A stretch of 39,191 nt of DNA from Chara braunii (lineage: Eukaryota; Streptophyta; Charophyceae; Charales; Characeae), in assembly GCA_003427395.1 (NCBI GenBank), contig BFEA01000775.1, positions 265,285 through 304,475 of the forward strand, in the 5' to 3' direction. Under the pieces are notes generated by a model. That model made no database searches. It was not told the origin of the DNA and saw only the letters and a program-made list of their open reading frames with translations. How positions within the stretch are numbered: the stretch's first letter is position 1; every line of letters starts with the position of its first letter. The translations under genes and the position numbers were made by a program. Of the stretch, positions 1-9,930 are shown piece after piece.

Positions 1-968
1 TTCCCGAGGACCCAAGTATTGAGGCATTAGTTTCCTAGAGATGCCGAATTCCTGTCCTAGCTCACTAGACTTAACCCAGCCACGTTCCCCTACCTGAAAT
101 GTGGACGTTCGTCGATGTTTGTTCTGAGAAGCAATCATTGCTTCTTGAGATTACTTGATGTGTTCGCCAACTTGCTGCAATAACTTCTCATGCTGGACAC
201 CAAATTCTATGGTTCCAGGAGTTGCAGCAGATCGGTTTTCAGGCAGGAGGAAGTCTAGAGCAGACCTAGGCTTCCAACCTAGATGCAGCTGATTCGGACT
301 GACGTCGGTGGTGCTGTGCACAACATTGTTGTACAGGCTGGCGATGAGAGGTAACTTCTCATCCCAGTCATCTTGGTTGGGCTTAATGTATGCCTCAACA
401 AATGCTGCACCACTCGGTTCATCTGTTCAGCTTGCCCGTTGACTTCGGGATGATTCCCATAAGTCATTTGGAGTTGGCTGCCCATCTGTTCTGCAACCTT
501 CTTCCACATTTCACTGGTAAAACGGACATCTCTGTCACTAACGATAGTCTTTTGACGTGTTCAGTCCTTGCAGTCTCTAGCATGGCAATCAGTCCAGCGT
601 ACTTTGAAAACCTATCAACTATGACGAAGATATGCCTCTTGCCACTCTTGCTGGTCACGAGGGTATCCATGAAGTCCATGGAGACACTCTGTCCCAGGAA
701 TGGGCAAGGGCTTGGAGTAACCCAGCAGAGCTTGAGTTTGCGGCTTGTCCTGCTGACAGACTTGACAAGTCTGTACATATTGCTTGGCTCCGTCTAGCAT
801 AGCAGGCCACCAGAATCGTTGTACCAGATTTGCGCTAGTCTGTTTATAGCCAAAATGTCCTGTTGCGTCATGACATTTTCCTAAAAACAAACTACGCAAA
901 ATCTCAGTAGATGGAATGACTAATCTCTTGAATCCTGCCTTTTCAAAAAAAAAAAAAGAGTAACGCAT
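1..968 (-). pseudogene. pol: copy A integrase (HHCC and DDE core), frameshifted and incomplete
   Basis: Integrase inserts the cDNA into the host genome. The N-terminal zinc-binding part is visible near 890-730 (CHDATGH, then CQVC). The core shows the first catalytic Asp in SMDFMDTL, the second in SDRDVRF and the Glu in NGQAEQ, with the correct 35-residue spacing between the last two. The first two are only about 45 residues apart, shorter than usual. Frames switch near 615-780, near 510 and again near 380, so no single protein is encoded. A run of 13 T on the coding strand (944-956 region) interrupts the start of the domain. Similarity to the copy B integrase continues to base 1, so the domain is cut by the window edge. 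Bases 969-1142 form a decayed linker to RNase H. Confidence 0.85.
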
Positions 969-1142
969 CCACCATCATAAACTCTTCAGATGTGGCCTTT
1001 GTCTTGGGCCTGAAGTTTGTGTATGATGTCCATCGTGACAAGGTCTTCCTTGTAGGCTTCCACCGTTGACCGAGTTACATCGTCAGATAAGCCAAACTCA
1101 GTAATTAGCGCACCTAGGTAGTATGCCCTATGTCATAGTGCA

Positions 1143-1763
1143 TCAGCAACCTTGTTGTACTCTCCCTTCATATTGGTCTATGACCTCAATCCAGTGTTTG
1201 AGTGCATCAGAGAGGACAGGTTGTGTCTTGATCCACTTGAGTGTCTGATGGTCAGTTCTCAAGTAGAAGAACCTTCCCAACAGATAGTGTTTCCAATGGA
1301 CTAGTGCTTTGTAGAGGGCGTAGAGTTCCCTTTCGTAGGTGGATTTCACCAACTTCTTTGATGGCATTTTCTTACTCATGTACTCGATCGGCCTCAACTT
1401 CTTCTCTTCTTGTTGAGTCAGCATTGTGCCAATGCCATATTGGCTTGCGTCAGTGGTCACAACAAATGGCCTCTCCGGATCGGGAACCATGAGAATCTCA
1501 TGGTGCATGAGAGCATGCTTCAAACGCTTGAAAGCAACTTCACACTCGTTGGTCCATTCCCATGGTGTGTCAAGGCGAGCCATGTCAGTCAAAGGGGAAG
1601 CCACAATGCTATAGTTCTTTACAAAATTCCGGTAGTAGTCGGTCATCCCTAAGAAAGATTTGACCTCGATCACAAACTGAGGTCGTGGCCAGTCACGAAT
1701 GTTAGCCACCTTAGCATCTTCGGGCCCTATCCCATTCGTGGATATCTCATGACCCAAGTACAA
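1143..1763 (-). pseudogene. pol: copy A RNase H domain of pol
   Basis: This frame encodes the RT connection (SFLGMTDYYRNFV) followed by the Ty3-type RNase H (TDASQYGIGTML, then YERELYALYKAL and LRTDHQTLKWI). RNase H removes the RNA strand during cDNA synthesis. It is in the same frame as the RT segment upstream and is separated from it by one TGA at 1818-1820 (CGA in copy B at the same place). It ends early at a stop before the DALSR-type end of the domain that copy B retains. The 206 codons are otherwise clean, which makes this one of the better preserved parts of copy A. Confidence 0.88.
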
Positions 1764-2530
1764 GATTTTAGTGCGACCGAACTCACATATCTCTAAGTTA
1801 ATCTTATACTTGTGTTGTCATAGGAGTGAAAATACAATTTCTACATGTTGAGAATGCTCCTCAACAGTTCTACTAAAGATAAGTATGTCGTCGAGGTACA
1901 CGACGATGAACTTATCCAAGTAGTCATGAAATATCGTATTCGTGGAGTGCTGGAATGTACCCAGCCCATTGCAAAGGCCAAAGGGCATCACCACAAACTC
2001 GTACAGACCGTACTTGGTCTGAAATGTGGTTTTGTGCTGGTCCTCTGGTCTAGTGGCAATCTGATGGTAGTCGGATTTTAAATCTATCTTGGTAAAGTAA
2101 TTACATCCCTGCACCCTATCTAAAAGGTCGTCGATGCGTGGTAGAGGTTCTGCGTTCTTAACAATGATGGCATTAAGGCCTCTATAATCACTGCACATCC
2201 TTATTGTCCCCCCCTTCTTCGGGACAAATAGGACTGGTGAGCCGAAGGGGGAGGTGCTAGGCCGTATCCAACCCTTTTCTGTGAGTTCTTTCCGTTGTCG
2301 TCGAAGTTCGCCTAACTCGGTCGGTGCCATACTATAGATTCTTCCTTTGGGTATCTTGCTCCCTGGAACTGTCTCTATGGCATGGACAACCTCCCTATCT
2401 ACGACTCCAGAAGGCTCCTCAAACAAATCAAGGTATCTTGCGACGACATTTTCTATCTCTGGGGTGTTTTAACGACCTCCCCTTTCTCAGAGACAAAAAC
2501 TAAGTACATACCCTCCTCTTGGTTCTGTTT
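1764..2530 (-). pseudogene. pol: copy A reverse transcriptase
   Basis: Ty3/Gypsy RT. Visible motifs are [20 protein letters not shown], motif A TKIDLKSDYHQ (catalytic Asp) and the catalytic YLDDILIFS box, so the active-site residues are present. The segment from 2426 to 1818 is open; a stop at 1818-1820 separates it from RNase H, and another near 2470 separates it from the protease side. The TGA at 1818 aligns with CGA in copy B, which fits cytosine deamination. RT copies the RNA genome into cDNA inside the cytoplasmic particle. Confidence 0.9.
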
Positions 2531-3219
2531 CTAATAATTATAGAATGTTAATGCACACATACACCCGTAAGTGTCTATCAGACCGCTAGCCTTATACTTC
2601 GCAAGTCTAACTGTCCTCCCTTCCGGTAGTACATGCTTAAGCACCTTTCGGTCCCAGTCAAACTGGGGCTTTGCAACCTCGAGGTAGTACATACCTAACA
2701 ACATGTCAAAGGGCAAGTCGCCGCTCACTAGGAACGAAATCTTATGATTAAGTTCCCCACCTCCATAATAGAAGGTGCAGACTACATCCTTGACGTAGTT
2801 ATCAACAACCATGCGCTCTTTGTTGGCTAGAGTAGATGCTACAAATCTACCCAAGCGCTACACCCGGTCCCCTAGGCGCAATCTCTCAGCGCAGTCGTGA
2901 CTTATGAAGTTTCGCGTGTAGCGGATGTCTACAAAAGCACCACACTTGCGGCCACCTACACCGACTTCCACAACGAAGTTCTCCCCTCTAGGACCTCTAC
3001 TTAGTGCCACCCAAGACTCACAAGGGTCCCTTGCTGACCACTCATTTTGTAAGTCCTCTAAGGCCTCAGACACATCCAACGAACAGGATTCTGTTGGGTC
3101 AGGATGCGTCTGCGGGGTGACTAAAGATTCAATAGCTTTGGGCAACTCTTGAAGTGGGGAAGGTACATCGCCCACCTCATCAGGAGTAGAAGCAGCTATA
3201 ACTTTTACTGACCCGATGT
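2531..3219 (-). pseudogene. pol: copy A pol N-terminus with retropepsin-like protease
   Basis: In the frame -1 to gag, this starts overlapping the gag end (GKHIGSVKV) and runs through a linker into a retropepsin-like domain with two open parts (3175-2858 and 2854-2531). The expected active site Asp-Thr/Ser-Gly lies in GAFVDIRYTRNFIS: the Asp is there but Thr-Gly reads Ile-Arg. The second half (LVSGDLPFDMLLGMYYL) matches the flap and C-terminal part shared by copies B and C. A stop at about 2855-2857 splits the two. A retropepsin would cleave the Gag-Pol precursor; this copy probably cannot. Confidence 0.8.
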
Positions 3220-3226
3220 GTTTTCC
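3185..3226 (-). promoter_or_regulatory. putative -1 frameshift site, copy A (mutated)
   Basis: The heptamer here is GGAAAAC (3226-3220) where copies B and C have GGGAAAC. It sits in the register X-XXY-YYZ of the gag frame. The gag stop TAA is 3207-3205. After a 10-nt spacer comes AGTAAAAG, a 9-nt loop and CTTCTACT, pairing at 7 of 8 positions. The pol frame entered by a -1 shift reads GKHIGSVKV and continues into protease. The one-base change in the heptamer would weaken slippage in this copy. Confidence 0.55.
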
Positions 3227-5089
3227 GAATTGGAGCTCGTAGGAGTCTCACTGTGGGAAGAAGAATTCCCAAAACCACCTTTGGGAGGTATCTTATGCGA
3301 TACCTTCTCGTTCTTGCATCTGAACTGCTGATGACCATACTCACTGCAGTTAATGCAAGCTCCTCGTGAATAACGGTCTCGCCACACATCTTGATCCAGA
3401 CCCGCCCTCACCCAAGCTGGTGTCTTGTTTGAGTTTTGGGTCTGCTTCTGACTCTTCTATTGACCGCCCTTGTCGTTGCCACCTGCCTTAACCTTTACTA
3501 GCGCAGCAAGGCTGCTACCCTCAGCACTATCCTCATCTTCAAACTTTGTATCGTCCACCAAGTCGGAATAACCATCGATCTCCATTTGATTGCCTTCGGA
3601 ATCAACCATCATCAATCGATTACCTTTTTTCTTCCACTCTTGTGGACTCCTTTTCTTCCTTCCGTCTGTAGAGGGTTGTTGGGCTCCTCTAGCTTAGCCT
3701 TTAAGTCTAGGGCCTTCTTACGAAAGGATTCCAAAGTATGGTATTTGATGCTGGCCTCGCTGACCAGCAAGTTCTTGACGTCTGTGGGAAGACATCTCAA
3801 GAACATGGTCATCAAGACCTGTGGATCATAGCGCACGCCGGGGACGACAATGAGATGCTCCACAACAGAGCTAAGTTCACGCGCGGACCTGTACTTCTTA
3901 GTATCAAGTCGGGTCAACGCATAAATGGCCTGTTGGGCCTGCTGAGGGTTGTGCCATCACGTTTCTACCAACTCCATAAAGCTCTCTAATGTATGGGTCT
4001 TAGCCCAATCATTCATACGTCTGTCGAACCCTTTTGAGGCTACTAATCCATCTAACCATCACTCTACTGAACCCTCAAGATACGAGGCGGCAGCGGTCAC
4101 CTCTTCCTCTAACAACGTCCTCTTTGCCCTTACCCACACTGGAACTGTTCTCAACCAAGTGTCGAGAGCCTCATCATTCTTATCACCTGAGAAAAAGGTT
4201 GAGGGTGGTTTTAGAGGGGTCTTCGGGTACCAAGGCTGCCGTCGTCCCAATGGTGGGACCGACTGTTGTTTAGCACCGGCGGTTGGACCAGAAGATGAAG
4301 AAGCAAAAGTTTGTGACGTTGTTGTTGATGTACCGCCTGGTGAACTGCTAAACCGAGACATAGTGTGACTTGTCATCACCGGCAAGGAAACCGGTGATGG
4401 GAAAACTAGAGGCCGGAAACTGGGCCCGCCTGTTGGAGACGGAAACGCCCTTCCCATCCCCTGCATGATACTCAGTATTTGGTCACTGGTATCCTGGATA
4501 GCGTCCAGTTTGCTGTCCATGTAAGCGTGCATGGACAATAGATCTGCCTTGAGGATCATCGTGTTATCAGCAATGACAGTGTCATCTAACCCTTCTACAA
4601 CAACTTTGACTTCCCTCCTATTCTCTAGTACGACTTCCTAGTTCTAATCTTCGTTTCTCTTTCAGTAGCTTCTCTAAGTTCCTTCTGTAGCTGTAAGCGG
4701 ATCAACTCCACGTGTTGGAGTTCAATGGCCTGCCTAGTGCGTGGAGGTGGCGAGTTGTACTGCGAGCCCGCCATATGACTAGAAGAAATGCTTGATCCCA
4801 CCCCGTTGGATGTGGCATGTGAACTGGTAGGCATGCGTACGCTCTGCTGACCGGAGGAAGCAGCGGAAGTAGCCATAGCTGCCGCAGTTGCTTTTGCCGC
4901 TACAAGCAATTCCTCAGTTGCTGCTTGCGCTTCTCTAGCCCTCTACGAACGTTCAGCTACTGCTTCCATTCGTATGGCCCTTTCTCCCTCGAGTTGTAAA
5001 GCTTGGTGCACGATTGGAATCCTCAGAGACTCTTGACGTGTCACCCTCCTTCCTACAAATTTATCCTCACCACTGCCTGGTCCACTCAT
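3205..5089 (-). pseudogene. gag: copy A gag, with frameshifts
   Basis: Gag forms the particle and binds the RNA. The start ATG at 5089 (MSGPGSGEDK) matches the copy B start (MSGGAGSGEE). Then come an Ala/Glu-rich coiled-coil-like N-terminal part (to about 4625), a Ser/Pro-rich linker, the capsid-like core (FFSGDKNDEALDTWLRTVP, later VPGVRYDPQVLMTMFLRCLP) and a CCHC zinc knuckle (CINCSEYGHQQFRC, pattern CX2CX4HX4C) near 3340. It ends at NTSGQ-stop. It is broken by a TAG near 4945, a frame change near 4600, an in-frame stop near 4058 and a frame change before the zinc knuckle. Confidence 0.85.
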
Positions 5090-6508
5090 CAGCTAGGCAG
5101 ACACTGTTTGCAGTAGTGCCCTCACTGGGGCCTACCACAACATGTGTATGACCGGGTTGAAAAATAAATAAAAAAATAAAAATAAGTTAATATTCGGCAA
5201 AGCCAGGTAACGGCCCTGGTATTTCAAATCATTTGTATAATTCCATATAGGATGCTGGGCCCGGTTCCCAACATGTGTTGCTCCCCACGAATAGATTGGA
5301 GCATTTGTCTCATTAAAAAATAAAAAATAAAAAGTAAAAAAAAATAATATTCGGCAAGTCACCTAGGCTACTATTCAAGTGGTATCACCAACATCTACAG
5401 AAACTGTACACATGATCTACACCCACTCTGATGAGTTTCACTCACAACAGCTTCGATGAGAGCTGGCTATGGTACACAGTACAAAACTGATCTAGGTTGT
5501 CTGTTAGGTGTTAGCAGTTTGTCCACCAACTAGTCAAAATAAAAATAAATAATGTGAGCAGGTGTATGCCCAATGGGTATGGTTGTGATTAACAGTTGAG
5601 CACAAATTGGTACATCCAACGTGCTTGTCTGCATCATCAAGCAACAGTGTCTAAGGTGCGCATTAACGGCCCACCCCTGTGCCCAGGAATTTGCTTATGA
5701 CCAGCACTGCCCTTTCTTTATCCTCGCGTGCAACGAGCCTTACGTATGACTGATCTGGCTGATCAAGAGGCGTTTTAAGGACATCCCCCAAGGTCCTCAG
5801 GAATTGTTTAACGTCGCAGACAGGACGATGATCACAATCTGTGTACAAATCAGAACACCGCCAGAAATATTTATAGACGGTCTGGTTTGCGTCTGCATAG
5901 GACTGGTTAGTCCACAATCCCTCTATCAGCGCAGCAAAGAGCCTTAAAGGACAAAGCAGCATGGCTTGCGTGTACTACTCCCATGGGTTGGCATGGTGAC
6001 CGTAACCCGCGCTTCGACCAGGGCCCTTCAGAGGCACCGCCCTCTCCTGCCAGATGTGCCACCGGGAAGAATGTCGTCTCTCAAGGTAGAGTGCTAACGA
6101 CTCCTTTCTTAAAAGAGGACATTCAAGGTTGGACTCACTTCTCACAGTAAGAAGAGATTGAGAGGAAGATAAGGTAAGGGAACAACGTACCTGGAGATAG
6201 CTCTCCCCAACCACAAATTTCTCATCAATTGAGCCAATATGCATTTCGATGACCGGTCGTAGCTTCGGTACCACCCACAACACAATGCAGTGCCGCCTCA
6301 GCCAAAATGCCACATCAGCATGGTCTCATCATCACACATACATCTGTTGTTGCCACAGCTCCTACGTTGTTGCCACAGCCTTCCAGCGACGCACCCCTCT
6401 GGGTGTCGCTCACTCAAGCCAGCGCCAATGTATCCTTATTGCACAGAAGCATCGTCAACACACCAGGTAACAATGTCTCCAGCGCCAAATGATGGCGATC
6501 TCGAACCA
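5090..6508 (-). other. leader of copy A between PBS and gag
   Basis: About 1.4 kb separates the primer site from the gag ATG. It aligns in the same sense with 16464-17714 of copy B, including shared stretches such as CGTCTATAAATA (5879-5868) and CCTCTGAAGGGCCCTGG near 6020-6040. Two in-phase open stretches (6313-5975 and 5962-5663) are separated by one TAG. The first opens with GTG rather than ATG and its frame is only partly shared with copy B, so coding is not established. The leader of copy A is about 160 bp longer than that of copy B, which matches the SINE-like insertion at 5201-5357. Confidence 0.6.
5201..5344 (+). mobile_element. SINE-like insertion with A-rich tail and 13-bp target duplication
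   Basis: A 144-bp body ending in an A-rich tail (5314-5344) is flanked by perfect 13-bp direct repeats, TAATATTCGGCAA, at 5188-5200 and 5345-5357. The body resembles 16076-16205, which also ends in poly-A. Inside is GCTGGGCCCGGTTCCCAAC, which can fold like a tRNA T-arm with a 7-nt loop and resembles a pol III B box. A second A-rich stretch just before the left repeat (5158-5185) leaves room for a tandem-duplication explanation. I see no open frame of its own. Confidence 0.55.
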
Positions 6509-6520
6509 ACTCCGATACCA
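6509..6520 (-). other. primer binding site, copy A
   Basis: Reads TGGTATCGGAGT on the minus strand, close to the plant initiator tRNA-Met complement TGGTATCAGAGC. It begins 3 nt after a CA that ends the LTR (6524), the same 3-nt spacing as at 16449-16451 and 24057-24059. Confidence 0.75.
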
Positions 6521-6523
6521 GAT

Positions 6524-6650
6524 TGCAAGGAATATAAGCAAGAGCGATAAACAGATAACCAAGTTGCAAAATCACGCAGAACTCCAAATAGTCATGTAAC
6601 AAGCAGAGAGCTCAAATGCACCAAAATTTCATCCAAATTAGAGCGATACA
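6524..6650 (-). repeat. 3' end of the 5' LTR of copy A
   Basis: Ends in TTGCA just before the PBS and is similar over more than 100 bp to 23934-24056 (for example TTGGTGCATTTGAGCTCTCT). The LTR surely extends further right, but no second copy is in the window, so its outer end cannot be set. Confidence 0.65.
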
Positions 6651-7471
6651 ATGAACTTGTGAGCCAATGTCCAAGCCCTCAGGCCACACCAATGCAGTAT
6701 TCAATGTCGCTCCTACTATCTGACGCCCAACGCCCAACCTACTCTACTCATCCTATCTAGCCTATCTACATTCGTACAACAGGCTCACTTCAACATCGAA
6801 GACCAATGTACATGACGTCAACACCAATGCCGACCTCCCACATACATCAGGTACGTACTCTCCACTCCCCTCATCACCCCTTGTCCACCCACACTTGTGC
6901 CTCCTTTCCGAAGACCACTGTCGCCTCCACCTGCCCACGCCCCTGCAGCTCGGCTATGGCCGCTTGGCGTCCCGCTGCCCTACAGCGCCCCACACTCTTC
7001 AGCCCCCGCGTGCGCCCCAGACAACATTAGTGCATGCTGACACTTGCGCTCAATGGCAGCAGTGTGTCCGCATTGTCTGCCTGGGCCAGCATTTCCCACA
7101 CTGGCTGGCCTCCTCCGTATATGGGAGTCACTGCTGCTGCTGGATTGTCTGGGCCTGGTCGTGGGAGTTTCCAGTAGCTTCTGGTTGGGCCTCAGTATCT
7201 GTTCCCAGGTCCATGTCTACAGTTGAGGGCCTCGGCCCTTTTCAGTTGGGCACACCTAGGATCATCCAGGCTCTGAATGTTTTCTGTGTTTACACCCGTG
7301 GGGTTGGTGTGCCGACAATGCTGCATTCTCATTGGCCCGCGGCCACTTCGTGATATGTCGGCCTCACACTGCGTGTGGCCAGGGTGCAACCACCTGCGCC
7401 CTGGGCTCAACTGCCTGACGCAGATGCTTCTTCGAGAGAAGGTTAATAACAGTCGTATTTTTCATCACCAC
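6651..7471. other. no gene recognised
   Basis: C-rich and moderately GC-rich sequence with short overlapping frames on both strands and no recognisable motif. Part of it is probably the remaining LTR of copy A, whose size could approach the 2.0 kb seen for copy B. Confidence 0.5.
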
Positions 7472-7686
7472 TTCAAGACCATGAAAACCACCCTTCACCT
7501 CTTGAGGATGCACCTTGCCTAAACAGGTGGTTTTTAGGGTCTTTGGACCTTTCACCACTTCAGGACCATTCAGGTCTGAAAATCCTGAATGGTCCTGAAG
7601 TGGTGAAAGCTCCGAAGACCCTGAAAACCACCTGTTTAGGCAGGCAGCGTCCTCAAGTGGTGAAGGGTGGTTTTCATGGTCTTCGG
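7472..7686. repeat. 215-bp near-perfect palindrome (103-bp arms, 9-nt loop)
   Basis: Left arm 7472-7574 and right arm 7584-7686 are inverted copies around the spacer TCTGAAAAT. The inner 58 bp (from GCCTAAACAGGTGG to CCATTCAGG) pair almost completely; the outer part has a few mismatches. A transcript would fold into a long hairpin. Direct partial copies of the same unit follow to the right. Confidence 0.85.
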
Positions 7687-7880
7687 ACCTTTCACCACTT
7701 CAGGACCATTCAGGATTTTCAGACTGCCCAAAACTCTCACTTGACCACTTCAGGACACCCTTCACCACTTCAAGATGCAGCCTGCCTAAACAAGTGGTTT
7801 TCAGGGTCTTCGGACCTTTCACCACTTCAGGACGATTCAGGATTTTCAGACTGCCCAAAACTCTCACTTCAAAATTTTCA
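7682..7880 (+). repeat. two direct copies of the palindrome unit
   Basis: A unit starting TCTTCGGACCTTTCACCACT and continuing through CAGACTGCCCAAAACTCTCA occurs at about 7680-7742 and again at about 7817-7868. Together with both arms of the palindrome this gives four copies of one module in mixed orientation. Confidence 0.75.
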
Positions 7881-9473
7881 TTCCTGAATTTTCAGCTACC
7901 CGATAACCGCTTGGGGCCCCATGAGGACACATTCCTCTTTTTTTTTTTTTTTTTTAATAAAAAAACAGCTCGAGGTGTTGCTAGGGGTGCTTACTCTGTG
8001 TCTGTAATTTCTTCTTCCAGGTCTCTATCTCATCCTTTCCGCTTCTGAGTCACACCACCCTTTAAAATTAAGAGCCCTTCCTACGACCTGGGCTTTTCAA
8101 CCACGGTTCCCACACGGGCCACTTCAGGGCCCGACATTGGTGTACAGGGCGTGGGTTGTGAATTTGGGGGTTTTCTTTTACTTTAAGTTCGTTTGCGTTT
8201 TTACCGGGTCCCTTTTGTTCTCTGTTCTCAGTCCATTGTGTCTGTTTCAGGTTTGTCCGGCCTGGACGTGTTGTTTCAGCATTTTGTCTAGACCGGTAGT
8301 CCTTTGGACCAGAGGGTCGTTTCAGGCCCAACGACCGATTCTCGGGCCTGGCACACTTCGTTTGGGGTTGAACCACATTTTGGGTCCAGCCCCTATTTCG
8401 TCCTCTTGTGAGGACACTTCTGCTGGCTCAGCAGAGGAGCTTGGACGTCCGGTTGGGACCCAGGCAAGCCGTTTGGGTCAGCACTCAGGAACAGGGTTTG
8501 GGCCTGCATTCTGGACCATCGATCAGCATTACGATTGGACAGCCCAGGATGCAGACCAGAGCAGCATCCAGCAGGCCGAGCGCTATAGGCATCCAACATT
8601 CGGGAGTAGAGACAGTACGTTGTTGGAGCAGCGCTGGATCGTAGAGGAGTTAGACTAGAAGGAGTGGAGCTAGGAGGTTCAGGGCAGAGACCAGGAGTGT
8701 GGAGACGTACGTGCCGATTCACCTTGGGTGCCATCACTAGAGGATCGTCTTCAGGCCGCCCCACCTGCATCACAGCTCAAGGTGACACCTTTACGCTGGT
8801 CAGTATCTGGCTCCGAGAGAGAGAGGTGGAGGGGAGTCTTCTTCTTCTTTTCCTCCTCCCCTGGTTATCTCCTCCATCTCCATTTCTTGTTCTTCTTCGC
8901 CGTCATCGTCTTTTTTTTTCTTCTTCTTCTTCTTCTTCTTCTTCTTCTTCTTCTTCTTCTTCGCATCCTTGGCAAGGTTTGCCAAGGTGGGTGGTCCCTA
9001 GAGATCTTTGATCTCTCAGATCTACCCCCACCAGAAGCTGTATATTAGCTAGGAAGAAGGGTCGTTTCTGGGTTGACGGTTCCAACCCCCCCTTTTTGTG
9101 TATGATTCCCCTACCCTCTCGTCCCGTTCAAATTAGGCGAACCCACTGTTGCAAACTTCAATTTCTGAACTTTGTAAATCTTTTCTGCCAGTTATTTGCT
9201 ATTTTCCAGCATTTGCAGTTTTCGAGCACACATGTGAATGGCGGATCTGGTTTACTAAACGTGATGTCATTATTTTTTTTTCTTTTTATGTTGAAAATTT
9301 AATTTTGAAAAATCGTATGGTTCTTTTGGGAGCCTGAGCCGCAGTGAGTTCGCCTTTTCGGGCCCGCGGCTAGGCATCTAACCGTTTGGGTGCTGGAAAA
9401 CACCTGATCAGGCGCAGACGCTCGGAATCGAAAATTTGCACAGGAATGTGGACTGCATCACTGGGCAGGTATA
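7881..9473. other. no gene recognised; homopolymer and TTC tracts
   Basis: Contains a T run near 7939-7955, a (TTC)n microsatellite at 8911-8962 and GC-rich sequence with repeated GGGCC motifs at 8100-8700. Open frames here come from simple sequence or lack any family resemblance. Nothing supports a gene. Confidence 0.5.
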
Positions 9474-9875
9474 GTGTTCCCTAAGTGGTTCCTTTTTGGG
9501 TGTGAGCCACTAAGGTCTGTGATATATGGAGAGTGGCATATAGCACCATGCCTCAAAGCAGAGGTAGTACTATGGGCACCATTACTGAGTGTGCCTTTGA
9601 CTTGCGTATATCACGATGGGAATGTTCCAGCTGGACGCAGTGACTACTCCCAAGCGAACGTAGTGACTACTCCCCGGCTGGACGACATCGTATCTGATAC
9701 TTCTCCACTCCTAGTGGTGATGCAAGGCGGGGATATGAGGCCAGACTGTGGCAGGATTGATCAGAAGTTTTGGGTAGGTCCTCCTGAAGAGGCTTGGATA
9801 GAGGGAACGGGGTCAGAAGATGGAAGGAGAGAGGGAAGAGAGGGAAAGAAAAGGAAATACAACTTAGCATTCTAG
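9474..9875 (+). CDS. unrecognised 133-codon open frame, probably not a gene
   Basis: Open from ATG to stop, ending in a Lys/Arg/Glu-rich tail. No domain, signal peptide or membrane segment stands out and I recognise no family. It contains the 5' half of the hammerhead core (9774-9794) as sense sequence, which argues that it is part of a ribozyme-bearing repeat rather than a protein gene. Confidence 0.12.
   Translation: MFPKWFLFGCEPLRSVIYGEWHIAPCLKAEVVLWAPLLSVPLTCVYHDGNVPAGRSDYSQANVVTTPRLDDIVSDTSPLLVVMQGGDMRPDCGRIDQKFWVGPPEEAWIEGTGSEDGRREGREGKKRKYNLAF
9774..9794 (+). repeat. partial copy of the hammerhead 5' half
   Basis: GTAGGTCCTCCTGAAGAGGC here is repeated at 9928-9947. This copy keeps stem I and the CTGAAGA core but diverges inside stem II and lacks the CGAAAC part, so it is not a complete ribozyme. 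The two copies are 154 bp apart. Confidence 0.7.
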
Positions 9876-9930
9876 AGCTATAAAGATCGAGGAGATGATG
9901 TGTATCGTCATGTTGTATGGATGGTGGTAG

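Larger units (their letters stand above)
1..6524 (-). mobile_element. Ty3/Gypsy LTR retrotransposon, copy A (runs off left edge)
   Basis: Read from right to left it carries the end of a 5' LTR, a PBS (6509-6520), a 1.4-kb leader, gag (5089-3205), then protease, RT, RNase H and integrase down to base 1. This domain order (PR-RT-RH-IN) is that of Ty3/Gypsy. The C-terminal end of integrase, any chromodomain and the 3' LTR lie outside the window. The 5' boundary of its 5' LTR was not found; only the LTR terminus is recognisable, from similarity to 23934-24056. The coding frames are broken by several frameshifts and stops, so the copy is inactive. Copies B and C in this window belong to the same family by gag and pol similarity. 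Confidence 0.9.

Noticed and set aside
3139-3185. CTGATGAGG on the minus strand with a possible GGTGGG/CCCCAC stem
   Set aside because: The conserved GAAA is absent; the sequence is pol coding in copy A.
5426-5460. CTGATGAG near 5428, hammerhead-like core
   Set aside because: No GAAA after a stem II and no matching stem I.
8800-9085. Poly-Lys, poly-Ser and poly-Glu open frames
   Set aside because: They are translations of the TTC microsatellite.
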